Source: Oxyruncus cristatus (Eukaryota; Chordata; Aves; Passeriformes; Cotingidae). Taken from it: a stretch of DNA of 64,000 nucleotides. Positions 23,601 through 37,337 of this stretch are shown here, piece after piece (position 1 is the first letter of the stretch; every line of letters begins with the position of its first letter). Both the position numbers and the translations under genes were made by a program. The stretch covers positions 620,001-684,000 of the forward strand of contig VXAY01006823.1 of assembly GCA_013399855.1 (NCBI GenBank). Reading direction: 5' to 3'. The notes below the pieces were generated by a model. The model ran no database searches. It was not told where the DNA came from and saw nothing but the letters and a program-made list of their open reading frames with translations.

Positions 23601-24976
23601 TTATGTAGGGACATTTTCATTGGGGCAGGTCTGTAGCCCCTTCAAAAAAACCCCACACTCTCCTGCACATCAGAACTGATGTAAGCAATAAGATGTGAGA
23701 CAAAGATGAGGAAACATTTATTAGAATTGCAATGCAATGATGTAAGAGTAACACATACTAGCAAATGAGTTGATCATCTTTGCTGTTCAGGATAGAATAA
23801 ACACATGTTCTTGTTTGCAGAATGGGACTTATGAGAGTGTCTTATTTTGACAGACTACAGACATCTCCCTATGGAAATGTCCCAATGAAGCAGGACATTT
23901 CTGTCTTTCCTAGCTTGCCTTAAAAGTTATATCATACTGAAATATGACTCCAAAAATAACCCACCCAGCAGGATTAATATATTACAGGAGAAGAAACATC
24001 TAAGGAGGTCTGATGGACAAAACATTTGTCCATCATTTGGTGCCTCTTTGACACCAAGCATCATTCCAAAAGGTCTTTTTTTTTTCTCTTACATAGAAAC
24101 CAAATTAAATGTCTTTCCTGTGTTTTCACTGTTTACTGAATCACACTTGTAGTTTGGAGACTAAAATAGAAATTGTCAGAGAGATGCAGTTTTTGAAATG
24201 GTGATAGTATGTCAATCTTAAGACCCAATATCAACTAGTAATGACCTGGCACCTTTTTCTTACTGAACGGGAAATCACCATATGGAATTTCCAAAAGATT
24301 GAGGTCTACTGGACCTCACAGTCTGTTACTCTTCCAACTGCTTGCATCAGTTACTATAATCAGGTAGCCTGAAAAATATGCTGCAGACTCGATCACGATA
24401 ATTATCATCTTTCACACGGATTTATTTTAGCTATGTCTGAAACATACTTAGAGAAGGTAAATATTTACCTAAGTGCTCTTTCACCCAAAGATGAAGGCCA
24501 TTGGCTGCATTCGTATTCCATAGCACTTGGCCCTGGGTCTCTCCTGTGGTATCCTTGGACCATTAGACAGTTTTTATTTTCTCTGTATTTTATTCAATTC
24601 AAAGGGTCTGGAACAGTGTGAGGACTGTGATGGAGCATATGAGCATTATAATTTTATATTGTTAAGCCCTGCATGCCCTGCATGCACTGGAAATGACCAA
24701 GAGTGCAAAGTTTCCTGGAAGACAATGCAAGTGCAAGACTGTTCAGTCTTAGTCGCAGTGTTTATTTGTTAGCGGTCCCTGGAGATTCCCCCAGAACTGC
24801 ACCTGGCCAGTTGCCTTAGAAGAGATGCAGCTGATTGACTCTAAATAGGAGCTCAAGAATTAGTAAGATTTCTGCAATGCAGGCAGGCAGTGATCAGGAC
24901 CAGAGAACAAACTGCAGACACAAGCACTGCCTCGAAGCTGCACATACACACACACAAACACACAGACATGAACATG

Positions 24977-24977
<1 letters not shown>

Positions 24978-25028
<51 letters not shown>
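24978..25028. repeat. (AC)n microsatellite, about 25 units
   Basis: A pure alternating AC run of 51 bp. It is preceded by an imperfect part from about 24942 (ACATACACACACACAAACAC, then GACATGAACATGA). Its length makes it likely to be polymorphic. It explains the histidine/threonine and valine/cysteine repeats in the overlapping open frames. Confidence 0.97.
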
Positions 25029-25031
<3 letters not shown>

Positions 25032-25478
25032 GGGACTTTTCAGTAGTCATCAAAGTTATGCACTGTTTACGTTCTTTAAAATGAATACTAATCAAAAAGT
25101 TACAAGGAAAGCCTTAGGGACAGAATTGGTTCTTCTCACAGATACTGTATGTCTGCATTGGACTTGCTTTTCAGTGAACAACACTGTCATTGACTTGAAT
25201 GCAAAGGATAAGCTTGAGCCAACTTTTCAGAGAAGTAATTTTCCTCTTAGGCAGGCTAGTCAATGATTAATTGCTGATAATGGACTAAGATGCTTCTTAA
25301 ATTCCTTTTGGATGATACTATGAGTGTTAGTATACATGCACGAATTGAAGAAAACAAACCAACCCACACCTAGAATCAGCAATTAACATCACCCAATCCA
25401 GCCTTATCATTTATCTCTTCTTTTATTTTTATTGTTTAAAAAAAAATAGAACTGTAGCTGTTTAAATGGCTACTGAAT

Positions 25479-25519
25479 TTTTCTTTGGTTGGTTTTGGGT
25501 TTTGTTTGGGGTTTTTTTC
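25479..25519. repeat. T/G-rich low-complexity tract
   Basis: TTGGTTGG, TTTTGGG and TTTGGGG words with no A or C inside most of the tract. Confidence 0.75.
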
Positions 25520-28082
25520 GAAATGGTCAACTTCCTTTGATTTAAGAAGGACAGCGAGAGCAAGTTACATATTTATCTATTTTTCTATCCAAGTGGTTCA
25601 TGGCAGGTAGAAGAACCTTCTATTTGCTACTGGTGTTCTCATGCACATAGATTTTGCCTCCAGCTGTGCTCTCATGTTTAGGTTGCCTGGGTGGGCAGAA
25701 CTTTTATTACTGCATACTGGTGTCAACCATCAGGAATACAAGGTGGGGGATGGTGTCAGTCAATATCAGGTAATGAGACAATTCAGTTAGCTCTGCCCCC
25801 ATCACAATAAATGAATTCTCTTCATCACCACTGCCTGGGTCCTCTCGTCATTGAGGACTCCAGGAGTTTTGCCAGTGACATCAGCAACAGAGTAAGACCC
25901 AATATAAGCTGCCTGGTTTAGAACACCTGTAGATATATTATTTTGCATACTGGCATGGCATTAATAATTGTCCTATTGCTTTAGGGCATCTCACATTAAT
26001 GCTACTCCAAAGCCTTTAAGCCGTTTGGGCTCTTTATACACTGCCCATGTTACATATGGTTTCATAAAGAGCCACATCTTATTTATAAAACAGCCTGGCA
26101 GGCTCCACATAAATCCAGTGCCTTTTTTTTTTATTTTTAACTTCCTTTTCCTTCAGTTTGGGTCTTATCTGTTTCAAACTGAAGTGGACTGTGATGTGGT
26201 AGCCGACCTGACTGCCAAAATCAGAGTGTGGGGTCTCATCTAATATTCACTATGGTTAAGGTCAAACTTGCCACTGATTTGGTGGGATTTGGACCAGACA
26301 GTCTTGAATTAACACAACAATCCTCAAGTTTTGCATCCCTGTAGTGCCTTTGGCTTCTTTGGAAGGTACTCTGATCTGCAGGAGGGAAAAGAGAAAAATG
26401 TTTCCTTTTGTATTTATTTTCTTTAAACATTTTCTCTTACATTGTTTCAAATTCTTTTGATTTATAGATCAGCACACACCCAAAAACAGTCCCTGGAAGC
26501 GACAAGGATTCAGAGGCTTGTTTGCACAGCTTTAGACCAAAGTCTGCTTAACTGTGAAAAATAACATTTTTGTAGCTCAAAGAGCTGCTGGTGCCTTCTG
26601 GAAATCTTTGAGGAATAGTTTGTTTAGGAGTGAATCTGCTTAGATCAATATACAATCTTATTTTCCTGGTGTCTATCTGCTAAAAGTCTCAAACAAAGTA
26701 AGCAGAAAAGGTATGCAAAATCACAATGAGAAAAGCACAAAGAGCAAAAGTTTTATTTCATTATTAGAATCCATTCATGGAGCAAAGGCAAATACTCATA
26801 CAAATGATGTAGCTTTAATGATCTGTTTTTCAAAAGAGACCAAATCTCTGAGAGTTTTTCAACTGGAGTGGAAAGCTATTCAGATTACTTTTTTAATTTA
26901 AAGAAACAACACTTTTCTGTTCATGTAAACAGTGTATACACAGGTATCAACAAATGGCATATAGATCAGCAGAAAATTTGGCAAAGGGGCCCTATTTCTT
27001 CTAACAGTGTTCTCTTTAGGAAACTCAGACTTCACATTACCCTTAATCAGAATTAAGATGTAACAGGGGCATAATATGGGGAACTAATTCTGGAAGCCAG
27101 TGAAGCATTTACATATGTGAGGAAATATTTCCTGAAATATTTCTTGCTGCCAATACTTTTATTGCTGTCTTGACACTTCTACAAGTGGCTTGGTAGGGAC
27201 AGCAGCAGACTTCATTGGCGTCAGCTGCCATTTGATCAGCTGGGGACATGCAGAGTAGAGGAGAATAGTCTTGAAACTGCCTTACACTAAACTAAACTTC
27301 AGAGCAGTTTGACATTCAGATTCTGCTTCTCAGGGTTTTTTTTTTTTGCCACAAGTACTCTCATGGAAAGTCAATTTCAGTATAGATATGGATCAATATT
27401 CTCAGCAGTGGAATTTCTTTTCCATTTCACTCGCTCCCTATTGAATTTAAAACACAACCCTGTTTAACCTTCTCCTGATATCCTTCTGAAAATTATTATA
27501 CTTAATAATTAAATTACAAATTGCATCAAGACAATAAGAACAACTCTGAGAATCACATTGATTAGCCAATTTCATGTTCTTTCACCATCTGCCCAGATCA
27601 AGACACTCTGAGAGTACCAAGAGTTTTACAAGTTCCTGCCAATAGTTTAAACTGTCACAGTTTTGCAGTCACAAGTGGATGTCCAAAAGCTATGCAGGGA
27701 AACAACCTCTTACTGTGCGTTGCAGAAACTGAAAGCAAGTAAACTATTACATCTATGTAACTTTCCATTTACTGTTACTCAATGATACATCAACTTGTAG
27801 CATTACATTTTATGAGAGTTAATGAACTCCAGTATACTGAGCTCTAAGGACGTGGGAGAAGTCAGTATCTTAGCTGGGTCCTGATGTTTCTACTTAGTTT
27901 AATTCAGCTCTCACCAAACAAAACTCTTGTTGAAGTCAATGAATATTTAACTCAAAAAACAATTGAATAAAGACAGAGAGCTAAATTCAACATTCATTTA
28001 ATTAAATGTCTTTTGGCACAAGAACAGCAGAATTTGGCCTTAGGCAACATTTTCACAATTAGACCAATGCTCTTATACCCCA

Positions 28083-28084
<2 letters not shown>

Positions 28085-28114
<30 letters not shown>

Positions 28115-28121
28115 AAACAAA
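28085..28121. repeat. (CAAAA)n low-complexity tract
   Basis: A run of A, about three CAAAA pentamers, then a longer A run. Same type as 22265-22370. Confidence 0.88.
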
Positions 28122-31100
28122 CCTGAAAAAAACTCAAAAGCATTCACGAATTTCCTATATTAACCAAACTATGTATTTTTACTGGTGTCAGTTTCCTATG
28201 GGAAACTTTGCAATCAGTGCTCTTCATGGCGGGGGTGGGGGATACACACACACTGTACAAAGTCACATCCATCCAATACAATCTACATGAAGGTTCCCAT
28301 TTTTGACTTAATGGCTGGTAAATTAAACTGTGAAGGAGAGAAACTTTATAGAAGCTTTCTATCAGTTTTATCAGTTTCCAGAATCCCTTCTCAGAACACA
28401 GCCCTGTCTGACCTTGTGTCATTTAGGCACGTCTGCCTTGTTTCAACATTCACATCAATATATTACTATAGGACAAATCTCTAAGTTGATCAATGCCTTT
28501 AGGCTTATCTTAGACTCCAAATTATGTAAATGCCTGCTATTCAAAGCCTGTCTTTATTTCCCTGAGAAAAGATGAAGCTAACAGTAGTGATACCTAATCT
28601 GTCCTTTTTTATCCAGTTGTGAATAACAATAACAAAAATACCTCACACCCTGAGGACACAAAATGTCATCCATAGACTTGTTTACCTTAAAATAACTTTG
28701 TCAGTTTAGCTTCCTTAAGATGAACGTGTTTTGTCTGCTTGACAGGAGACAATTAACTGAAACATGGAGTCCTCTCCCAGCGTTTTTCAGATGAGCAAAG
28801 CTCAGACCAAAGTCCATATGGTATTCACCCATAAACACAGACACACAACAGCAAAAAATGCATTTTAAGTCTGTGAGCTGTGCGTTTTGGAAGAAGTTTG
28901 TCAAACAATTATGAAAAGAATTCAGCTTCCTCATAGCACCCTGGGAATGTACTCAGATACTGGATTGGTTCTCATTTGGTTTCAAAGAAACACTTGAATA
29001 AGTCCAATTTTTACAGAATAATATTTATAGTGTAATTTTACTTCTCATTAGGGATGCCTTTCTTTGCCAATGTTACTTTTAAATAGGATGATTAATATTT
29101 AAAGCCACTTAATTATCACATGTTAACCCACTTCCAGAACTGGTTACAGCTATCCTTTGATGTATAACGGAATCAAACACATGACTTCAGCATTCTCCTG
29201 AAATGAAGATGTTTGGAACATGAAAAGGAAAGTTTTCTTCTCTCTTATTCTCCCCTTTTTGAACAAGCAACTTAAATTCCTCAGCATTGTTAGATTCATG
29301 CCTGAGCACCTAGTTTTTGAAGTACTTAATTTCGCTTCATCTGAGCTACTTTTTTTCCAGCAAGGTGTCAGTTATGTTAAACTTCTGAATCAGTCATGCT
29401 GGGAATTTCCACATACAGGGAACAATATTGTGCAGAGGCTGCCTGCCATTTGCCAAGCTAAACTTCCAGTTGTTTGCAAAAGTCATGTTACATAATACTT
29501 CCCACTATTAACTTTTAAAAAAAAATCATTATGCAAACAGGTGTATTTCTCCTCTTGGTCTCACACCTAGCTCCCAAAAGCATTAGCGTATAGGTGAGAA
29601 GGTGTCAAATGGAAAGGCTTGTTAGAAGAAAGAAGATTTTACCAAGCCTCTCTAGATGAAACAGCTGAATCATCCCAGCTCTCTCTGGGTATAAAAGGAT
29701 TGAGTGGTTGAAGATTGCCAGTTCCACTATTGTCCAGTGCTGTACTGTGATGGAGGATTAAGAAAATAAATTGGGGGGTAGGCATGCCCAGTACCACTGG
29801 ATTGCAAAATCTGCATGTGATGAGGTGGGCAGATTGGATTAAAAGGTATTCAAATTGCCTGCAAGCTATAGATCTGAAAAATTCAATTAATTTAATGGGC
29901 AGAGTTAACTTCAGTTTTCTGGGACTCACTGTTCTTCCATTCACACATCTACAAAAGACACACAGTTGCAATACAACTTTAACTATCATGAAACGCTTTA
30001 GTTGCTGTGAATGGAAAAATCAGAAGAAAAACATTCCTAAAAACATTCTTTGCAATACCAAAAGAGATAAGGTTTAAGAGTAGTCTAGGACAATCTACCT
30101 AAGCATGTAAGACAGGCTAAAATTTGTTGGTGTTCACTGCCTATATTAAAGTGCTTTCATAGACTGAAGTCATACTACCAAGGAATGTTTTAGATACCAA
30201 ATGATATCTAAAAATGTGATTTCTAGAGCACACATATTGAGTACTATGACGCATTAGCCGCCCAGTTAAAAATTTTGGGGAAGTGAGTCTCAAAGTCTTT
30301 CAAACACATTAGCTTTGATATAAGGCACCTAAGTGCCATTCTTAAATCAGGCACCAGACCCTAATATCCATCTCAAATGCTGTGACATGAAGTTCTTTCT
30401 AGATTTATGACTAGGCACTCAGATAATCTCTACACTAGAAAATTAACTAGGGCTTGACTAACCCCTCTGGCCTTGACACAGGCTTGGCCACTAGCCCAAA
30501 ATTTTGTCTTACTGTCAAGCTGGGAGAGTAGGTATAACATATGGATGAGCTAGAGCTCTTCCAGGTAGTGCCAAAGTACAATGCAGGAGACAGTAGTCCT
30601 GCAGAATTCAGGGCCAGTATGGCATGACAGACATCTTGCTCTCCTGCAACCCTTTCCCAATGGTCTTTTCACCTGCTAGCTCTCCCCAATACTCCCACAT
30701 AGCCTAAATATCATCCCACATGATAGGGAGTGGATGAACAGCAGTTTCTTGCTACAGGGACATCATTTTCCGGGGATGTAAGACCACAGATATTATTTCA
30801 GATACATTAAACTCAAACACATGATACCTTGATTTTATAAGGGCCACATGTTGTACAGGGCTGGGTGATAAGTTGTACAAACAGTATTTCATCTGTATTC
30901 ATCAGTATAAATGTAAGTCCAGGTCTAGGTACCCCAGGGACAGAAGGATAGGTTTCTAGATGCTTAGTCCAGACAATGTAAGAGTACATTTGTAAAAGAG
31001 ATTAATCGTTTTCAAGATACACAAAAAGTTTTTTCTACAGACTATAGCAACTTAAGGTGGATTATTCCATGAAATTTCAGTTGTTCTTTATCCAGATGCT

Positions 31101-34100
31101 TAAATTTTACTTAACTAGAGGTTTATTCACTTACATGTTATTCGGCATTCATTCTGGAGACCTCCTGCACCGACTGGATGATGGTATAGCTGAGAAATAC
31201 AGTAGAAAGTGAGTGAATATGAAAACACATGATAACAATACTTTTATTGTAGTGACAATGTTAAGAGGCTAGGACTGTTTCTATAAAGATTTATCCACTA
31301 AGAGCATCTTGATGCAGCAATATGTTCATAATGAATTGTTCTAAATAAAAGGTTCTCCCACACAAGCCACTGGGTAGTTGTCATCCTGAGCTACTGAATG
31401 TTTCTCCTTTCATGTAAAAGCAGTACAGAAAAGGCATGGAAACTAACAATATTCTTCTTCCTGGACTATACCTTGCCTGTCACCTGTCGAGAACTGAGAG
31501 GTTGGAGAAAAATAGGAGAGTGCCAAGTAAAATTTTCCCAAAAACCAGAAATTAAACCTGATTACAGGCCCTTGTTTCACATTCTGTCAACTTTTCCGTA
31601 AATTAATAATTATCTTTGAAAAAAATGCTGTACCTTGTGCCTTATAACTAATAGAAGAAAACATCCGGAGCATATTCGAAACTTTATTAACACAAATGTA
31701 AAGGAACAGCATTTCATGCTTCTTTAACATTTACTGAGGCTTAATTACATCTATATGGGAAAAAAATAGAAAAATACAGGAGTATTGGACCCCTTTGCTT
31801 GTAGGTTGACTTTTAATAGGGAAATCCCTTTAAGCTGATTGCAAAGTAGAAATTCTTTTACTCTGCTTCAGTGAAAAGACAGTGTAGCAAATACCTGCTT
31901 TCTGTACGTTTGAGTGCTGTAGCACCATGAGATGGTAAATTAAGTGTGAAAGCAAGTAGCAGTTTTTAAAACCATCCGAAAACTAGCATCAAGTACAAAA
32001 CTGCATGGCTGCACAACACAGAGAATTCCACCTGTAGAAACTCACTCTACCACTTCACCTTGCTTCAAGCAATGCTAAATAGGTAAATTTGTCCTAGTAG
32101 ACCTGACTTTACCTCAAGTATTGTCTGTATGTGCTGCTCTATGTTTATACTGGGCTAGAAATGTTCTGCTGTCATGCACCCAGTGAAAACCAGCCTAAAA
32201 GAATAAAACCAGCACACTTTATCACATTCTCCGGTTAACTTTGCAGAGTTGGGATCACATCCATGACTGATCTGGATTAAATCTGCGCAATCTGGTCAAT
32301 TGTATTAAGGAACACGGATTGTCCAACTGGTTAATTTGACTGAAAGACATTATAGCCTGCTCATGGGGCAGCTCAGACAGCAGATTTAACATGGCCTAGG
32401 AGCTGTGTAGAGCAGAGAGAAAAAGCTGGTAGATACCAAGCTGTTTTCTCTTTTCTCTATACCTGAAGTGCTCTAAAATCCATCTGCTTCTTTGTATTTT
32501 GATGTTCTCACTAGAGGCAAGGTTCTGACTTATGAGTTACAGTCATGGTTTTGGATTACTACGAATGCTTCCCATGCCCACTTGTCAGCCTCTCCTTTAC
32601 CCATGAGTTTCCTCCTTCCCAGAGGGACGGCTCAGGTCCTTATTATCAACAGCAGCCCCCAGAAGTGTGTTCATTGTTCATTAGAGAGGGAATACTACAA
32701 GATCAGCTAAGCTAGATCTGCATTCAGAGGAAGATCCATGAAAGTAGTAAGTGCAAAACAGATATGCAAAGTTTCACAGTTTTATAGCTGTCTGATTGTA
32801 GCATTGAGTTTGTAGAGCAGGACTCCTAGTGATTCAAATCCGTGGTTGTTTCTGGTAAGGATTTCTATCACATGTTCTCCTGAACATACTAAATTGAAGT
32901 TGAAAACAGACTTCTTTAATGACAATTTTTTGCAAGCTTCTGTATTTTTCCTTCTCAGTGAGTTCCATACTGTTTAAAGTCCTAAATATTCATTCATCCT
33001 AATGTTTACTAACCCTTTTACAGAAATAACAGAATAAGGCTCACGATGAAGAGTGAAGGACTGCCGATAGGAGATCAGTGAGGTCTGTAGCTAAGGAATA
33101 TGCTGTATACCTTAGGGTCAACAATGAATCTCTGATGAACATCTCTTATGAATCTCTCATATCCTACCTTTGGTGGTAACATCAGATGGAGCAGGAATGG
33201 GAAGAGAGGTTACTTCTGTGTGTCAGTGTAGCTGATGATCCTTTCTGTACCTCCTTCTTTTTCCCTTTCTAACTCTTCAGCCTTCTCTTGGATTTGAGCC
33301 CTTGGGATAATCTTATTGTTCTTTCTCTCTTCCTGGAAAGAGACACGATATAAACCTTTTAAATCAATAAACAGCTTCAGATCTTTGAAATCAATAAAAA
33401 TAATAAATTAAGGTGAAGATAGTCCCTATGTATGATGGAAGAGATGGAGGTTGAATTGTAGGAGAAGGCATGAGACCTGGTTTGGTAATCCAGGAGCATG
33501 TCAAGGTAGAGAAATGGCTCTGGTTTATGCAACAGAAGTTACCCTTCTCAGGTGGAGGTAATAGGGGTGTAGGACTTAGTCTATAGCTTATAAAATTGTG
33601 CAGGGCTCCTGTGGTGCTTTTTGGCATAATTTTCATACCAGATGGGACAGCAAAAAGCAATTTTTTATACACAGTGACTTAATGGGATGAGAATGGAGCT
33701 AAAGAGGAAGAAACATCAGAACAAGGTATATGCTGAGGAGAGGGGTAATATATGAACTGAGAGTGAAATACTCCCTTTCTCAAAACCATTAAGCTACTGT
33801 AGCCACCACAATACAGCAGTAGTTTTGGGACAGAGAATGTCTCCATCTCTTAACCAACCCTGTAAGCTATCACACAGTTCAACCAGTCTAAAGAGCAACC
33901 TGAAACTGTCCTCCCTGAGATCACCACATATAGAACAGGATCTGATGGCTTCATCCTTTAGAAAAACTCTCTTTCAGGCACAACAGAATTAACAACAAAA
34001 ATGAAATTAACAAGATGTTAAAGTCTATTCTCTGCCTTCTCTTCTTACAGTGAGTTCTTATGCTCACAACACACATATAGACACTGCCTGAAAACTACAC

Positions 34101-37100
34101 TGAACAGATGGTCCTTATGCCAGCCCAAAAATTAAACCTACAGCTTAATCCCTAGAAAGAATCTGAGATACCACAGCTCAGTGCTGATAGATGTTGTTCT
34201 TAGGAAGGAACAACCACAGAGGCAGAAACACTTACAAAAATATCCTCACCAAAAAGAGTCAGTATCCAGTGGACTGCAAAGCCTTTATGCTAAAGTTTGT
34301 TTTTTCCTCATTCTTCTTTAGTCCCTTTACCGTTAGCACATGATGTCATCTCTTGCTGTCCTTCCATTGCCTAGCACTAAGCTAGCAGATCACACTCATC
34401 TTTACCCAGTTTCTGACAGTTCTAATTGCAAAAAAAACACGTCACGGTTTTGAATGGAGGCTTGCTGGAGAGGCATACATTTCATTGCTTCAAAATACGC
34501 ACATGTTGATGAAAGCATCAGGAGGATGGACATGTCTTACCCAGATGACCTCATTTACAACCAGAGTTCCAGAAGTTTGCTGCAACTAAACTGCTCTCTA
34601 CAGCCAGAAAGAAGACAGGTAGTTCAGCCAGAGGCATTGCAGATGTTTTGCTGGTGCTACCGAGCACAGGTAGGCAAGATTAAAGTTACCCAGAGGGGTC
34701 CATAACAATGGAACTCTGTCTTTACTCTTCAGTGAATGCTGTATTGAACCCATATGCGTTTTCAAACCTAAAAATGAATAAGTTACCTTTTACCAGATTA
34801 TTTTCAGATAGGAACCAAGCTGATTTGCTTTGGCTAACAGTTTAAAACTGAGGTTTAAGATGAGACAAAACAGTAAGAAAATATTGAGAATGCTAAAGGC
34901 TGAAAAAAGCTGAAGCATTAGCTGAGGTATTTTTAGACTTTAAGCTCTCCAGGGCAGTGATGGTCTGCTGTCAGTATTGTACAAAACCGAGCATACTGTT
35001 AGTTCTAAACAGGCACAACCTCTCTATCATTCAATATCTTCACATTAGATAAAAGTAGAAAATAGTAATACAAATAAATATGAAGACAGAAATGTTTTAC
35101 TCAGAGAGAGCATCTGTAAATCAAACTATTAAAAGGATTCCCTTTCCAAAATCTGGAATAAACAGGCAGCTTAATCATGTATTTCCGCAGCAAACAATTT
35201 GTCATATGTACTGTCTACTTACTGCAGACCAAAGCAAGCAAACTTCCAGGAAATAACTGCCAAAGTGTACAAGTTTCTGACTTAAATCCGGCTGCACTAA
35301 ATTACATCAACTAGATAATGCAAAATTGAAAAAAAAAAGAAATTATCAGCTGAAATTTCTTTTGAAAAGGCAAAAAATTCCTAATCAAGAACATGATTTT
35401 TCATTCCTTTGCACCACAGGACATCACAACTGTGAAAACTGTGCAGCTTGGAAGATACTACAATTGTACACCATCATTCTCTACTCATTTAAATTAAAAT
35501 TCCATTTTTCATTTGCCATATGCAAATATAAATAACTTCACAAGAGGTAATCATGCTCCTGGTGTTTTCTAAGATAATAACAGTCCATTCTAAAGTAGTT
35601 TAAAGCTCCAGGCATTGCAAAACCCAAGCAGGATAAGGGAATGTATTGTTCAAACTAAGAAAACAAAGGAAGTTGATCAAGGTCCTTACTTGACTACAGC
35701 TGTCTTCAGACATCAGCCTTGAGAGGTATTTCTTAACCATGGATTAATAAGAAGACACCTGAAAAAAAAGAATCTCAAATTGTAACTTGTTTGCTTACAC
35801 AGCACAAAAAAGAAGCTGTTATCATAGAATTTATGCAAAATGACAGCTCTTCAAGAGAGCAAAGCTACATTTTTAATGCTGCAGACAAGATGGTTAGAAA
35901 AGTATTGGTCAGAAAAAGCATTCAAGTGTACTACAAGGCTTTGAGTTCTAGAGGAATTTGAAATACGTACTTATACTTTCAGTAATTTTTTCAAGGCATT
36001 TAAAAATAATTGCAATGAAAAATATGGGAAAGGAAAAATCAACAGCTATGAGATACAGGATTCACAGGACGAATATGGGGATCATCAGACAACAGAAGTA
36101 TTCCCTGAAGTAGCTGGAAGGATGCTAGAACTCAGAAGATTTGGTGGTTTTTCTCTGATTGCCATTCATCTTCTTGTGGAGAATAAAGAGAATGACCCAT
36201 TTCTGAGATCTAACCCATTTCTTTGTGAAGAAATGTCAACCCATCAAGTTCACTCCAAAGATTCTGAGGTTTGCTCTGAGGAAGAAAAGGGGGGAAATGG
36301 GTGATTTCTCCACTCTTTTCATCAGCTTCCTCGTCATCATCTGGTTCAGGCTGTGTCATGTACATGTGTGCCCAGACACAAACAAATCCACTTTGGACGG
36401 ACACCTCAAGAAGGTCCATTAGCTGCAAAAAAACTAGACCAGTTTTGCCACAGAGCACAGAGAAGAGCAGAAACCTTCAGCTGGAGAGTGTTTCAAAGTT
36501 TGAACAGGCTTGTGCATGGTTGTATGAGGTGCAAACCTCCCCTACTCTCTAGAATTGTGCTGGGGTCATTGCACTGCTTTTTGTGAGATGGAACAAATAG
36601 CATTGCAACAGTGCTAGTATGGCTAAACAATTACTCCTAGCAACTCTGATTATAGGCAATACCATCTCAAATAGAAAAGAAAAAAAGCTGAAAAAACAGT
36701 ATTAGAAGCCAGGAGAAAACTGAAGTGATTTGCATTGCCACAGATGCTTCTTGTGGTATTCATTACCACTTGTGTGCATGCAACAGGACCTACTAAAGAG
36801 GATCTAGCAAGTCTGTGTATGAAAGAGGAAAAGTGGCGTTACTGATCAAGCAACAAAAATGCCCTTCACCTGAAATGAATTAATTCTTTTAGATCACAGT
36901 CTGGTAGTTAATTCTTTGGAGGTTACAGTTTAAATACCTTTTTCTTCACAATCTGTGTGTGCACATCCCACAGAAAGGATTCAGACAAAGGCTGGTAAAA
37001 GACAGACTCAGAAACTGTGGCTTAGTTTTGCCAGGAGACTCCTGTTCCCTTTTGTGTGCCTGAGCCTTCATTAACCGAAAAGACTGAAAAGCAACCCTTA

Positions 37101-37183
37101 AAAGCTCACCAATGGTGCAAACCTAGCCTTTTCAGAGAGAACTAAAAAAATTAGTCAATGAAGAATGATACAGCAGTTACACC

Positions 37184-37229
37184 AAAAAAAAAAAAAGAAA
37201 AAAAGAAAAAGAAAAAGAGAGAGAGAAGA
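37184..37229. repeat. A-rich to GA-rich purine tract
   Basis: A run of A continues as AAAAAG repeats and ends in (GA)n. About 46 bp are pure purine on this strand. Confidence 0.9.
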
Positions 37230-37316
37230 ATTATCTAGAGGCATCTGAAAAGGTTAAAATTGATGTGACGAAGTAAAAATGAACAATCTCTACATGAATA
37301 ATCTCTAACTTCTATA

Positions 37317-37337
37317 TTACATTATAATATAATGTAA
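37317..37337. repeat. perfect 10-bp inverted repeat
   Basis: TTACATTATA and TATAATGTAA are exact reverse complements separated by one A. The sequence is AT-only apart from one C/G pair per arm, so it could extrude as a small cruciform. No function is implied. Confidence 0.85.

Larger units (their letters stand above)
23601..31400. other. non-coding repeat-poor DNA (first part)
   Basis: No CR1, LTR or gene recognised. It contains the (CA)n microsatellite at 24978-25028, the T/G-rich tract at 25479-25519 and the CAAAA tract at 28085-28121. Short stretches near 26255-26300 and 27920-28045 faintly resemble old amniote dispersed repeats, too weakly to call. Confidence 0.5.

Noticed and set aside
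23605..23900. Apparent repeat pair 'gggacattttcattgggg' and 'aaatgtcccaatgaag'
   Set aside because: The second is a rearranged version of the first complement, not a true inverted or direct repeat. It cannot be aligned without permutation.
24835..25266. ORF of 143 codons spanning the (AC)n repeat
   Set aside because: It is kept open by the dinucleotide repeat, which yields a threonine/histidine run. The flanks show no protein signal.
25640..25990. Possible LTR 3' part ('cacaataaatgaattctc' then a GC-richer stretch)
   Set aside because: It has an AATAAA followed by U5-like text, but I found no matching 5' edge, TATA box or target duplication, so there is no support for an LTR.
29639..29989. 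ORF of 116 codons, minus strand
   Set aside because: It overlaps a 97-codon frame on the other strand and shows no recognisable domain.
32831..32845. tRNA B-box-like 'gattcaaatcc'
   Set aside because: No A-box at the right spacing and no cloverleaf could be drawn, so it is not a tRNA gene.
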